Positions 24,534 through 34,155 are shown, counted from the first letter of the stretch. The stretch: 64,000 bases of DNA from Bradyrhizobium sp. MOS003 (GCF_003020125.1 NZ_PYFW01000008.1:62001-126000); one strand, 5' to 3'. Numbers and translations: made by a program. Notes: a model not told the origin generated them from the sequence alone.

Positions 24534-27062
24534 ATGATTGTGTCGGATGCGCGCGGCGTCGCGCCATGGCCTTTGGCTTTGCGATCGCTGTGGCTATTGA
24601 TACCAGCCGCGCTGGTCGCTGCGGTGTCTACCAGCGAGCCCGCGATGGCCGCCTGTGCTCCGACGGCGCCAGTCAGCAACGCGACAGTGGTATGTGCAAG
24701 TGACACGGACACCCAGCAGGGCAGCGGCACGGGCTACGGGACGAGCGGCGATGACAATAACGCCTATGACATCCGCGCGGGTGTGACCGTCAGGGGTAGC
24801 GACTTTGGCTTCAAGGTCGGCGACAACAGCGTTTTCACCAACGCAGGCACGATCAGTGGAACGAATGCGGCGGGCATTACCGGCGGCGACATGACGATCA
24901 CGAACCTGGAAGGGGCAACGATTGCCGGCTTCAACGCTATTACGCCCACGACGATCCTTCTCAGCAATGCTGGCACGATCAGGGGGGAGGACAGGGCCAT
25001 CGACACCAGCGGCAATGCAACCATCACCAACCTCCGCACGGGCCTGATCACGCAGACCCGAACTTCCGGCGCCGCGATCTTCTCCGACCGCCTGGCGACA
25101 GTAAGTAACGCCGGGATAGTTTCCGGCCACGAAGCCGGGATAATGGCGAAAAACATCGATCTGACGAACCTCGCAGGCGGCACCGTGATTGCCGACAACA
25201 ATTCGGTTTTCGCCGCGACTTCCGCCGTCATCGACAATGCCGGGACGATCAGTGCCGCAGGTAGCATTGGCGTTGCCGTCGTTGTGGACACCGGAGATGC
25301 CTTCGTCCGCAATAGCGGCACGATCAGCGGGACCCAGTCCGGCATCAACGCCGGGAACGGTGCGGCTAACGTCCTGAACAGCGGCACGATCACCAGCGGC
25401 TCGACCGTCATCTTCGCCACGACGGTCAATGTGACCAACGCAGGGCGGATTGCGACGACGCTCGGCTTCGGCATGAGCGGCATCACGGTGAACCTCGACA
25501 ATTCCGGAACCGTCACGGCAGATCGCGGCGTCAACGCGATCTTCGGCCACGTCAAGAATTCCGGATCGATCATCGGGCAGAGCGCCGCCGTCAACGCCAA
25601 CATTGCCAATGTGACGAATACAGGCCTGCTTCAAGGCTCGGCCGTCAATGGCCATGGCATTCTGACGACCCAGGCGAACGTCGCCAATTCCGGCATGATC
25701 ATCGGTCGGATCGGCATCGAATCGACCGACGGATCGAACATCACGAACTCCGGTACCATCACTGGCGCCGGCGGGGTCGCGATCAAGCTTTCCGCCAAAG
25801 CGGACATGCTGACGCTGCTGCCGGGTTCGAGGATCAATGGCGTGGTCGATTTCGGCTTCGGCAATGATGTCGTCAACGTCAATTTCATTCCGCTGAGCAG
25901 CCGGGTGTCGTCGCTGACGGCCATTCAGCTCCCGACCTTCGTCAACTTCGAGGGCGTCATCAAAACCAACACCGGAGGCGGGAGCTTCGTTGGCCCGAAG
26001 GTGTTTGCGGGCGACACGCTCGCAACCCTCGATCCAACCGCGCTGGCGCAGACCGACCGCACCCTGATGGACTTCACCGGCGGCGCCTCCTCGCTGGTGC
26101 AAGGGCGTCTAAACGGCGGCGCCGGTCCGGCCGGCGGCAACATGATGGCGATGGCCTATGCGCCGGAGACGGCGCAGGCTGGTCCCTTCACCAAGTCGCC
26201 GCGCAGCTTTTGGACCGATCCGGCGCCAATCACGGTCTGGGCCAACAGCTTCGGCGGCCAGCGCGTCCAGGACGAGACCGTGGCGACGCTGCGCACGACC
26301 TCGACGGCGTGGGCTGGCGCGATCGGCATCGATCGCAAGGTTCGGCCGAACTGGCTCGTTGGCGCCTTCCTCGGCGGCGGGCAGGGCGGTCTCTCGGTCG
26401 ATCTCAATTCGCAATCGGTCGACACCAATTACGTGTTCGCCGGCGCCTACAGCCGCTTCGAATGGGCTTCGCAGTTCTTCGACTTCACGATCCAGGGCGG
26501 CAATGCCGACAACAGATCGCGCCGCCTGGTGCTGAACAACGCCGCCGTCGGCGGCATGGAGACGGCGACGGCGAATTACAGCGGCTGGTATGTCAGCCCG
26601 GAGGTCGCCTACGGCTACAGGCTCAACATCGGCAGCGGTTATGTGCTGACGCCGACGGCGCGGCTGCGCTACGTCGCGGGCCGATTTGATGGCTATAGCG
26701 AGACGGGTTCGGCGCAGTCGCTCTCGGTCGGCGGTCGCACGCTGCAGGATATCGAGGAGCGGGGCGAGGCCGATCTCTCGCGGGTGACGAGCTTCGCCGG
26801 CGGTGAGTTGAAGGCCAATGTCCACGGCGGCGTCATCGCGCTCCAGCGCGTCGGCGACACCAACATCAACACCGTGCTGCTCGGCCAGAACCTGTCCTTC
26901 GTGACGCCGGGCAGCAGCAGCGCTGTCGGCGCGGTGGCCGGGTTCGGCTTCGACTATCGCACCAGCCGCAACGTGTCCGTGTTCGGCGCGGTCGAAGGCA
27001 TGATGATGTCCGACCAGAGCCGGACCGGTACGGCCAAGGGCGGTGTTCGCGTCGCGTTCTGA
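24534..27062 (+). CDS. Autotransporter (type Va) with repeat-rich passenger
   Basis: 842 aa. A long signal peptide (LALRSLWLLIPAALVAAVST) ends near AMA|AC, about 40. The passenger (about 45-480) is built from many irregular repeats with the core N-(A/S)-G-T-I-(S/T), expected to stack as a beta-helix. A linker follows, and the last 280 residues form the translocator barrel, opening at WANSFGGQR and ending in VRVAF with the terminal Phe used for outer-membrane assembly. Likely a surface adhesin or self-associating factor. The start at 24534 is preferred because the signal peptide begins there; the longer frame from 24345 has no leader. Flanked by AraC and LuxR regulators. Codon use is less GC-biased in the passenger. 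Confidence 0.85.
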   Translation: MIVSDARGVAPWPLALRSLWLLIPAALVAAVSTSEPAMAACAPTAPVSNATVVCASDTDTQQGSGTGYGTSGDDNNAYDIRAGVTVRGSDFGFKVGDNSVFTNAGTISGTNAAGITGGDMTITNLEGATIAGFNAITPTTILLSNAGTIRGEDRAIDTSGNATITNLRTGLITQTRTSGAAIFSDRLATVSNAGIVSGHEAGIMAKNIDLTNLAGGTVIADNNSVFAATSAVIDNAGTISAAGSIGVAVVVDTGDAFVRNSGTISGTQSGINAGNGAANVLNSGTITSGSTVIFATTVNVTNAGRIATTLGFGMSGITVNLDNSGTVTADRGVNAIFGHVKNSGSIIGQSAAVNANIANVTNTGLLQGSAVNGHGILTTQANVANSGMIIGRIGIESTDGSNITNSGTITGAGGVAIKLSAKADMLTLLPGSRINGVVDFGFGNDVVNVNFIPLSSRVSSLTAIQLPTFVNFEGVIKTNTGGGSFVGPKVFAGDTLATLDPTALAQTDRTLMDFTGGASSLVQGRLNGGAGPAGGNMMAMAYAPETAQAGPFTKSPRSFWTDPAPITVWANSFGGQRVQDETVATLRTTSTAWAGAIGIDRKVRPNWLVGAFLGGGQGGLSVDLNSQSVDTNYVFAGAYSRFEWASQFFDFTIQGGNADNRSRRLVLNNAAVGGMETATANYSGWYVSPEVAYGYRLNIGSGYVLTPTARLRYVAGRFDGYSETGSAQSLSVGGRTLQDIEERGEADLSRVTSFAGGELKANVHGGVIALQRVGDTNINTVLLGQNLSFVTPGSSSAVGAVAGFGFDYRTSRNVSVFGAVEGMMMSDQSRTGTAKGGVRVAF

Positions 27063-27096
27063 GCCGGCATCAGCCCTGGCGGCTCGAACGCGATGC

Positions 27097-27127
27097 CGCC
27101 GGCCGGGCTCCATCCGCCCGGCCGGCG
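27097..27127 (+). terminator. GC-rich hairpin after the autotransporter
   Basis: CGCCGGCCGGGC (27097-27108) pairs with GCCCGGCCGGCG (27116-27127) across a seven-base loop, starting 35 bp after the stop codon. No T-run follows, so if it terminates transcription it may do so with Rho or merely protect the 3' end. Confidence 0.5.
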
Positions 27128-27209
27128 CCTCCTCCTCCGATCGGAGGATGCTGCTTGCTGCGGTTGTGTTATGCTCCCCGGCATTGATCATTCAGTGCCA
27201 TTTTGAGCC

Positions 27210-28328
27210 ATGCACGGATCGCAAAAACTGCCAGCTCTCGTCGAGTCCATCTACGATGCCGGGCTCGATCCTTCGCTGTGGAACAATGTGGTGACCGGCA
27301 TCCGGGATTTCGTCGGCGGCCAGGCCTGCGGGCTGTTCTCCAAGGATGCGATCAGCAAATCCGGTGTTACGCATTACTATTGCGGAGCCGACCCACACTA
27401 CATCCAGCTCTATTCCGAGACCCATGCGAAATTCGATCCGCTCACGGTCCTGCCGCCACAGGGCCGGATTGTCAGCATTCCGGATCTCGTCAATTTCGAT
27501 GAGTACCGCCGCGGGCGCTTCTACCAGGAATGGATGCAGCCGCAGGGGTGCCGCGATGCGGCCAATGTCGTGCTCGAGATGTCGAATGCGAGCTGCCCGG
27601 TCATGATGACCGTGCTCTCGGGCCGCCGCATGGTCGATCGGGGCATGAAGCAGCGCCTGTCGCTGCTGGTGCCGCACGCCAGCCGCGCGCTGCTGATCAA
27701 CCGCGCCATGACCTCGCAACTGACGCTGGCGAGGGCACTGGCGGACGTGCTCGACAATCTTGCGGTCGGGATCTTCCTGCTCGACGGCTTTTGCCGCCTG
27801 GTGCACGCGAATTCGGCCGGTCAGATACTGCTCGCAGCCGATGACGTGGTGCGCTCCGTCGCCGGGCAGCTCGTGACCAGCAGCACTGAAGCCAATCAGA
27901 CGTTGCGCAAGGCATTTGCGGACCGCCGTGACCGCGCATCGCTTGCCGCTGGCGACCATGCGATTCCGCTGTTGTCCGCCACCGGCGCGCGCTACGTCGC
28001 TCACATGCTGCCGCTGTCGTCCCTGCTGCGCGATCGTAGCGAGCGCGTGGTCGATGCCGCCGGTGCGCTGCTCGTGCGCAAGGTGTCGCTCGGTGGACAA
28101 TCCTGTGGCGAATTGATCGCGCGAACGTTCGAGTTGACGCCGGCGGAGCTCCGCGTGTTCCTGTCGATCGTGGAGGTCGGCGGCGTCCCGGAAACGTCGA
28201 CGGCGCTCGGTATCGCCGAGACGACCGTGAAAACGCATTTGCATCGCGTCTTCGCCAAGACCGGCGTGTCGCGGCAGGCCGATCTCGTCAAGCTCGCAGC
28301 CGGATTCGCCAATCCGCTGGTCCACTGA
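27210..28328 (+). CDS. LuxR-family regulator with PAS-like region (second paralogue)
   Basis: 372 aa. Closely similar along its whole length to the next gene (shared KSGVTHYYCG/KSGATHYYCG, PHYIQLYSET, NFDEYRRGRFYQEW and a nearly identical C-terminus) and more distantly to the gene at 21608. The PAS-like segment is LADVLDNLAVGIFLLDGFCRLVHAN. The LuxR helix-turn-helix ends ETSTALGIAETTVKTHLHRVFAKTGVSRQADLVKLAAGFANPL. The pair looks like a tandem duplication. No receiver or autoinducer domain. Probably a local regulator of the autotransporter just upstream. Confidence 0.85.
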   Translation: MHGSQKLPALVESIYDAGLDPSLWNNVVTGIRDFVGGQACGLFSKDAISKSGVTHYYCGADPHYIQLYSETHAKFDPLTVLPPQGRIVSIPDLVNFDEYRRGRFYQEWMQPQGCRDAANVVLEMSNASCPVMMTVLSGRRMVDRGMKQRLSLLVPHASRALLINRAMTSQLTLARALADVLDNLAVGIFLLDGFCRLVHANSAGQILLAADDVVRSVAGQLVTSSTEANQTLRKAFADRRDRASLAAGDHAIPLLSATGARYVAHMLPLSSLLRDRSERVVDAAGALLVRKVSLGGQSCGELIARTFELTPAELRVFLSIVEVGGVPETSTALGIAETTVKTHLHRVFAKTGVSRQADLVKLAAGFANPLVH

Positions 28329-28434
28329 CAGATCGCGTCGGCGTTGAACCTTTTGCTCTCGCGACAGACTCACAGGAGCCGCAAGGCACGAACACCATTC
28401 CGCAAATCTCCACATGTGACCATGGGCTCTTCCG

Positions 28435-29553
28435 ATGCCCCGACCTCAAGGACATTCCGAGCTGATCGAGAGCATCTATGATGCAGGACTCCACCCGGAG
28501 CTGTGGAGCGACGTCGTCGTCATGCTCAATGCGTTCATCGGCAGCCGGGCCTGCGGCCTGATTTCGAAGGATACGGTCAGCAAATCCGGTGCGACGCATT
28601 ATTATTGCGGCGTCGATCCCCACTATATCCAGCTCTATTCCGAAACCTATTCCCGGTACGATCCGCTCGCCCGGCTTCCCCGTTACGGCGAGGTGCGCAA
28701 CATTCCGGACCTCGTGAATTTCGACGAATACCGCCGCGGGCGCTTCTATCAGGAATGGCTGCGCCCGCAGGGTTGCATCGACGTCGCCAACGTGGTGCTG
28801 GAGCAGTCGAACTCGCCGTGTCCGATGCTGCTCACCGTCATCCCGGGCAGGGAGATGCTCGATGCCGAGCAGCGCGCGCGCATGCAGTTCCTGGTCCCGC
28901 ATGCGAGCCGGGCGCTGATGATCAATCGCGCGATCGAACGGAAGCTGCAACGCGCGAGCGCGCTGGCCGACGTCGTGGATCGTCTGAATGCCGGCGTCAT
29001 CCTGCTCGATGCAGGCTGCCAGATCATCCACAGCAATCCGGCGGCGGAGACGATCCTGGCCAAGGACGACGTCCTGCGCGCGATCTCCGGTCGGCTGGTG
29101 ACGAGGTCCTCCGAGGCCAATCTGGCCCTGCGCAATATCTTTCGTGATCCGGGCGAGGTGGCGATGGCCGCGGCCGATGGTCGAAAGATCTCTCTGACGT
29201 CGCATGACGGTTCACACTATGGCGCGCACGTGATTGCGCTGCCCTCGCTGCTGCGCGATGGGGCCAACGAGCGTAGTTCAGCCGTCGGAGCCTTGCTGGT
29301 CTGGAAAGCGGAACTCGACAGCCGCTCCAGCGCAGGCCTGATCGACCGCACCTTCGAACTGACGCCGGCGGAACTGAGGGTGCTGCAATCGATCGTTGAG
29401 GTCGGCGGTGTGCCGGAGACCGCGGTCGCATTGGGGATCGCCGAGACGACGGTGAAGACGCATCTGCACCGCGTCTTCGCCAAGACCGGCGTGTCCCGTC
29501 AGGCCGATCTCGTCAAGCTGGCGGCGGGATTCTCCAATCCGCTACTGCACTGA
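28435..29553 (+). CDS. LuxR-family regulator with PAS-like region (third paralogue)
   Basis: 372 aa, the same length as the neighbour 106 bp upstream and alignable without large gaps. The core THYYCGVDPHYIQLYSETY and QEWLRPQGC are conserved. The PAS-like segment reads LADVVDRLNAGVILLDAGCQIIHSN, differing most in the predicted ligand-facing part. The helix-turn-helix recognition helix (AETTVKTHLHRVFAKTG) is identical to that of the second copy, so both may bind the same DNA while sensing different signals. A strong terminator follows. Confidence 0.85.
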   Translation: MPRPQGHSELIESIYDAGLHPELWSDVVVMLNAFIGSRACGLISKDTVSKSGATHYYCGVDPHYIQLYSETYSRYDPLARLPRYGEVRNIPDLVNFDEYRRGRFYQEWLRPQGCIDVANVVLEQSNSPCPMLLTVIPGREMLDAEQRARMQFLVPHASRALMINRAIERKLQRASALADVVDRLNAGVILLDAGCQIIHSNPAAETILAKDDVLRAISGRLVTRSSEANLALRNIFRDPGEVAMAAADGRKISLTSHDGSHYGAHVIALPSLLRDGANERSSAVGALLVWKAELDSRSSAGLIDRTFELTPAELRVLQSIVEVGGVPETAVALGIAETTVKTHLHRVFAKTGVSRQADLVKLAAGFSNPLLH

Positions 29554-29629
29554 CGCGCACGCGCGCAGTGTGACTCTACGCTGCAGCTCGCGAACAGGTT
29601 CAAACAGAGACATCATTTGAAAGTTATCG

Positions 29630-29660
29630 CGCGTCATTCGATCGAATGACGCGATTTTTT
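29630..29660 (+). terminator. Intrinsic terminator after the LuxR pair
   Basis: A perfect 24-bp palindrome starting at 29630 (half-site CGCGTCATTCGA) is followed at once by ATTTTTTT. It is the best intrinsic terminator in the window and closes the LuxR tandem. Confidence 0.8.
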
Positions 29661-29785
29661 TCGTTCTCTTCTAGTGACGCATCACACGAGTTCTTGTTCG
29701 ACGTGTCGGATTTCTCTGTGAAGCAACTCACGGCAGACAGGCGTGAACCCAATCATTCTCTGTCAAAGGTCGAGAGGAGATCGTC

Positions 29786-30043
29786 ATGCGAAGGACGTCA
29801 CTGGCCATGGCCGACAAGTTCCGCGACATCGTCGCTCGCGTCGGCGCTGTGTTCCGCGAGCAGCGCAAGATCGAGGCGCGGCGCGCATTGCAGCGCTATC
29901 ACCATTTGCTGGCCCAGCCTGGCGAAACATTGCCTTTGAACGGAATCACTCCGCTCAGCAAGCAAGAGGATATTTCAGCAAATGCCCACGGATCTGATGC
30001 GCGCGAGCGCGCCGCCGGCGAACCGGCCCACGAGCGCGCATAA
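29786..30043 (+). CDS. Small hypothetical protein, 85 aa
   Basis: Not recognised by function. Basic helical N-terminus (MADKFRDIVARVGAVFREQRKIEARRAL) and acidic/polar C-terminus (SANAHGSDARERAAGEPAHERA). GAGGAG lies seven bases before the ATG, which supports translation. Its last 62 bases overlap the next small gene in another frame. An internal ATG at 29807 is possible. Confidence 0.55.
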   Translation: MRRTSLAMADKFRDIVARVGAVFREQRKIEARRALQRYHHLLAQPGETLPLNGITPLSKQEDISANAHGSDARERAAGEPAHERA

Positions 30044-30215
30044 TTTCAACATCGTCGCGATCGCGCTGACCACGGCGCTCGTCGCGCTTCAGTTGGTCGG
30101 GCTGGCGCTTCTGGAACGATCCCACGCTCATGCCATGCAAATGTCGTTTCCACGCGAGCCGGCCGCCTGCACCGATACTCCGGGTGCTGCCGTTCCGCAA
30201 ATCCCCTACGATTGA
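29982..30215 (+). CDS. Small membrane protein, 77 aa
   Basis: One clear hydrophobic helix (IVAIALTTALVALQLVGLALL, about residues 24-44) between a polar N-terminus and a short outside tail with a single Cys. AGAGGA lies about ten bases upstream of the ATG. It overlaps the preceding gene by 62 bases in a different frame, so one of the two could have a later start or be spurious. The TauE/SafE gene follows 14 bp later, suggesting an operon. Confidence 0.45.
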   Translation: MPTDLMRASAPPANRPTSAHNFNIVAIALTTALVALQLVGLALLERSHAHAMQMSFPREPAACTDTPGAAVPQIPYD

Positions 30216-30229
30216 CCGGAGGACGGTCC

Positions 30230-30958
30230 GTGCCTGATGTCACGACTCTGATGCTGCTCAGCGTTGCCGTGTTCGCCGGCGCCTTCGTTTCGGGGCTCTC
30301 GGGCTTCGCGTTTTCGGCCGTCGCGGGCGCGATCCTGCTGCGGGTGTTTCAGCCGCTCGAAGCGGTGCCGTTGATGATGGCGTGCAGCATCGGCGTGCAG
30401 GCGACCAATCTGTGGGCGCTCCGGCGTAGCATCCGCTGGGAGGGCAGTCTGCTGCTGATCGTCGGCGGACTGATCGGCGTTCCCATTGCGGTCTCGCTGC
30501 TGCAAAGCGCGGATACACATCTGCTCAGGCGCGGCTTCGGCATCATCGTCGCGCTCTATGCGGCCTACATGCTACTGCGCCCCACGCTGATCACCGCCGG
30601 TGACGCGGTCGGCCGGCACTGGGTTGCGCTGATCGGCTTCGGCGGAGGGCTCGTCGGCGGGTTGACGGCGATGCCGGGCGCAATCCCGACGATCTGGTGC
30701 GACATGCGCGGCATGCCCAAGAGCGAGCAGCGCGGTCTGGTGCAGCCTTTCATCGCCGCGATGCAACTGTTTGCCATCGCGCTGCTGGTCGGACATCAGG
30801 ATCTGTCGTCGAAAGTCTTCATCGATCTCGCGGTCAGCCTGCCGGCGCTGTTCGCCGGTTCCGCGCTCGGCGTGATCGCCTTTCACCGCGTCAACGAGAC
30901 GGTGTTTCGCAAGACCGTACTCGTCCTGTTGCTGCTCTCGGGAGTTTCCCTGGTCTAG
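30230..30958 (+). CDS. TauE/SafE-family membrane permease
   Basis: 242 aa with about seven to eight hydrophobic helices. The family pattern is visible: GAFVSGLSGFAFSAVAGAILL at the start and IGFGGGLVGGLTAMPGAIPTIWCDMRGM in the middle. These permeases are linked to export of sulfite or organosulfur anions. GTG at 30230 has GGAGGAC seven bases upstream and is the best start. The stop overlaps the stop region of the convergent RND gene by four bases. Confidence 0.85.
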   Translation: MPDVTTLMLLSVAVFAGAFVSGLSGFAFSAVAGAILLRVFQPLEAVPLMMACSIGVQATNLWALRRSIRWEGSLLLIVGGLIGVPIAVSLLQSADTHLLRRGFGIIVALYAAYMLLRPTLITAGDAVGRHWVALIGFGGGLVGGLTAMPGAIPTIWCDMRGMPKSEQRGLVQPFIAAMQLFAIALLVGHQDLSSKVFIDLAVSLPALFAGSALGVIAFHRVNETVFRKTVLVLLLLSGVSLV

Positions 30959-33900
30959 TGGCTAGGGTTGGTGATCGAGCCCTGGAGCGATGCTGCGCTG
31001 ATGTCGCTGCCGTGATGCACCAGCGGCTTGTTGCCGGTCACCGTTCGCAGCAGCACGTAAAACACCGGTGTCAGGAACAGGCCGAACACGGTGACGCCGA
31101 TCATGCCGGAGAACACGGCAACGCCCATGGCGCGCCGCATCTCCGAGCCTGCGCCGGTCGAGAGCACCAGCGGCAGCACTCCCATGATGAACGCCATCGA
31201 CGTCATCAGGATCGGGCGAAGCCTCAAGCGGCTCGCCTCGATCGCGGCCCGGATCGGCGTGCGACCTGCGAATTCGAGCTCGCGGGCGAATTCGACGATC
31301 AGGATGGCGTTCTTGGCCGAAAGTCCCACCAGAACGATCAGGCCGATCTGGGTGAAGACGTTGTTGTCTCCCTTGGAGATCCAGACGCCGAACATGGCGG
31401 CGAGCAGGCCCATCGGCACGATCATGATGATCGAGAGTGGCAGGGTCAGGCTCTCGTAGAGCGCGGCCAGCACCAGGAACACCAGCAGGATCGCCAGCGG
31501 GAACACCCAGAGGCCGGAATTGCCGGCGATGAACTCCTGATAGGTCAGGTCAGTCCATTCGAAGGCAAAGCCGGGCGGCAACGTCTCCGCTGCGATCCGG
31601 GTCGCGGCCTCCTGCGCCTGGCCCGATGAGAAGCCGGGCGCGGCGGCGGCGTTGATGTCGGACGACAGGAATCCATTGTAACGGATCGCGCGCTCCGGCC
31701 CCGCGCTCTGGCGGATGTTGAGCAGCGCCGACAATGGCACCATGTCGCCCGAGGACGAGCGCACCTTCAATTGCCTGATGTCGTCGGCACGCGCGCGGAA
31801 CGGCGCATCGGCCTGGACGCGGACCGAATAGGTGCGGCCAAACTTGTTGAAGTCGTTGACGTAGTAGGAGCCGAGATAGATCTGGAGCGTGTTGAACACC
31901 TCCGTCACGGGTACGCCGAGCTGCAGCGCCTTGGTGCGGTCGATGTCGGCGAACAGCTGGGGCACGTTGACCTGGAAGCTCGAGAACACGCCGGCGATCT
32001 CCGGCGCCTTCTGCATCGCCGCCACGAATGCGTTGGTCGCCTCGTTCAGGGCTTCGTAGCCGAGGCCGGCGCGGTCCTCGATCTGCAGCTTGAAGCCGCC
32101 GATGGTGCCGAGGCCGTTGACCGGCGGCGGCGGGAACATGGCGATGAAGGCTTCCTGGATGCCGGCGTATTTCTTGTTCAGGTCGGCCGCGATGGCATTC
32201 CCGCTCAGCGCCGGCCCTTTGCGCTCCTCGAATGGTTTCAGCGTCGAGAAAACGATGCCGGCATTGGACGAGTTGGTGAATCCGGAAATCGACAGGCCGG
32301 GGAAGGCGACAGAACTCTCGACACCAGGCTGTGTCAGCGCGATGTCGCTCATCTTGCGGATCACCTCTTCGCTCCGGTCGAGCGCCGCGCCGTCGGGCAG
32401 ACGGGCGAAGCCGACCAGATATTGCTTGTCCTGGCCCGGCACGAATCCACCAGGCACCTGCTGGAAGAGCAGGGCAGTGATCCCGACGAGCACCACGTAA
32501 AGGCCCATCACGGCGGCCTTGCCCGAGATCACCTTGGTGACGCTGCCGCTGTAGTTCTCCGAGGAGCGCGTGAAGGCCTTGTTGAAGCCGCGGAAGAACC
32601 AGCCAAGGCCCTTTTCCATGATCAGCGTCAGCCGGTCCTTCGGCTCGTTGTGGCCCTTGAGCAGCAGGGCCGAGAGCGCCGGCGAGAGCGTCAGGGAATT
32701 GACCGCCGAGATCACGGTCGAGATCGCGATCGTCAGAGCGAACTGCTTGTAGAACTGCCCGGTGAGGCCGGAGATGAACGCGAGCGGCACGAACACCGCG
32801 ATCAGCACCATGGCGATCGCGATGATCGGGCCCGAGACCTCCCGCATCGCCTGATAGGTGGCGTCGCGCGGCGACAGCCCGGATTCGATGTTGCGCTCGA
32901 CGTTCTCGACCACCACGATGGCGTCGTCGACGACGATTCCGATCGCGAGCACGAGGCCGAAGAGGCTCAGCGCATTGATGGAGAAGCCGAACACGTGCAT
33001 CACGGCGAATGTGCCGACGATCGACACCGGCACCGCCAGCAGCGGGATGATCGAGGCCCGCCAGGTCTGCAGGAACAGGATCACGACCAGCACCACCAGC
33101 GCGATCGCCTCCAGAAGGGTGTGAATCACCGCCTCGATCGACGAGCGTACAAACTGGGTGGGATCGTAGACGATCTGGTAGGACACGCCCTCCGGCATGT
33201 TCTTCTTGATCTCGGCCATGGTGGCGCGAACGTTGTCGGAAATCTGCAGCGCGTTCGAGCCGGGCGCCTGGAAGATCGGGATCGCCACCGCCTGCTTGTT
33301 GTCGAGCAGCGAGCGCAGCCCGTATTCGGAGGCGCCGAGCTCGATGCGCGCGACGTCGCGCAGGCGAACGACTTCGCCGCGCGTTCCGGTCTTGACCACG
33401 ATGTCGCCGAACTGTTCCTCGGTCGCGAGCCGGCCTTCCGCGTTGACGGACAGTTGCAGGTCGATGCCGCTGACGTTGGGGGAGGAGCCGACGACGCCGG
33501 CGGCGGCCTCGACGTTCTGTGCCTGGATCGCCTTGACGATATCGCTCGCGGTCAGGCCATGCTCGGCGGCCTTCTGCGGATCGACCCAGACCCGCATCGA
33601 ATAGTCGCCGGCGCCATAGAGCTGGACGTCGCCGACGCCGTCGATCCGCGCGAGGCGATCCTTGACGTTGAGCACCGCATAGTTGCGCAAATACGTCATG
33701 TCGTAGCGGCCGTTCGGCGACAACAGATGCACCACCATGGTGAGGTCGGGCGACGACTTCTTGGTGATGATGCCGAGCTGCCGCACCACGGCCGGCAGGC
33801 GCGGCTCGGCCTGCTGCACGCGGTTCTGCACCAGCTGCGTCGCCTTGTCGGGGTCGGTACCGAGCCGGAACGTCACGGTCAGCGTCATGGCGCCGTCGGT

Positions 33901-34155
33901 GGTCGCCTGGCTCGACATGTACAGCATGTTCTCGACGCCGTTGATCTGCTCCTCGATCGGGGTCGCCACCGTCTCCGCGATCACCTTGGGATTTGCGCCG
34001 GGATAGGTCGCGCGCACCACGACGGAGGGCGGCACCACGTCCGGATATTCCGAGATCGGCATCGCGAACAGCGAGATCAGGCCGGCAAGGAAAATCAGGA
34101 CCGACAGCACGCCGGCAAAAATCGGACGATCGATGAAGAATTTCGAGAGATTCAT
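30955..34155 (-). CDS. RND multidrug efflux permease (HAE1 family, AcrB/BepE-like)
   Basis: 1066 aa inner-membrane proton antiporter of a tripartite pump. It starts FIDRPIFAGVLSVLIFLAG and has the two-fold six-helix arrangement with large periplasmic loops. The proton-relay Asp pair is in GLVLAIGIVVDDAIVVVEN (about 400-410), and the PxxVVRATYPGA loop is typical. The adaptor gene lies 159 bp upstream on the same strand. No outer-membrane channel gene is adjacent, so the pump must borrow a TolC homologue. The extended C-terminal tail after LLRT is polar. Confidence 0.93.
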   Translation of the reverse strand: MNLSKFFIDRPIFAGVLSVLIFLAGLISLFAMPISEYPDVVPPSVVVRATYPGANPKVIAETVATPIEEQINGVENMLYMSSQATTDGAMTLTVTFRLGTDPDKATQLVQNRVQQAEPRLPAVVRQLGIITKKSSPDLTMVVHLLSPNGRYDMTYLRNYAVLNVKDRLARIDGVGDVQLYGAGDYSMRVWVDPQKAAEHGLTASDIVKAIQAQNVEAAAGVVGSSPNVSGIDLQLSVNAEGRLATEEQFGDIVVKTGTRGEVVRLRDVARIELGASEYGLRSLLDNKQAVAIPIFQAPGSNALQISDNVRATMAEIKKNMPEGVSYQIVYDPTQFVRSSIEAVIHTLLEAIALVVLVVILFLQTWRASIIPLLAVPVSIVGTFAVMHVFGFSINALSLFGLVLAIGIVVDDAIVVVENVERNIESGLSPRDATYQAMREVSGPIIAIAMVLIAVFVPLAFISGLTGQFYKQFALTIAISTVISAVNSLTLSPALSALLLKGHNEPKDRLTLIMEKGLGWFFRGFNKAFTRSSENYSGSVTKVISGKAAVMGLYVVLVGITALLFQQVPGGFVPGQDKQYLVGFARLPDGAALDRSEEVIRKMSDIALTQPGVESSVAFPGLSISGFTNSSNAGIVFSTLKPFEERKGPALSGNAIAADLNKKYAGIQEAFIAMFPPPPVNGLGTIGGFKLQIEDRAGLGYEALNEATNAFVAAMQKAPEIAGVFSSFQVNVPQLFADIDRTKALQLGVPVTEVFNTLQIYLGSYYVNDFNKFGRTYSVRVQADAPFRARADDIRQLKVRSSSGDMVPLSALLNIRQSAGPERAIRYNGFLSSDINAAAAPGFSSGQAQEAATRIAAETLPPGFAFEWTDLTYQEFIAGNSGLWVFPLAILLVFLVLAALYESLTLPLSIIMIVPMGLLAAMFGVWISKGDNNVFTQIGLIVLVGLSAKNAILIVEFARELEFAGRTPIRAAIEASRLRLRPILMTSMAFIMGVLPLVLSTGAGSEMRRAMGVAVFSGMIGVTVFGLFLTPVFYVLLRTVTGNKPLVHHGSDISAASLQGSITNPSH

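Noticed and set aside
24594..26102. 502-codon frame opposite the autotransporter passenger
   Set aside because: Mirror of the repeats in the real gene; no independent ribosome site or domain.
24534..27062. Passenger repeats considered as a CRISPR-like or tandem DNA array
   Set aside because: Repeats are at protein level, irregular in spacing and not conserved as DNA; no cas genes present.
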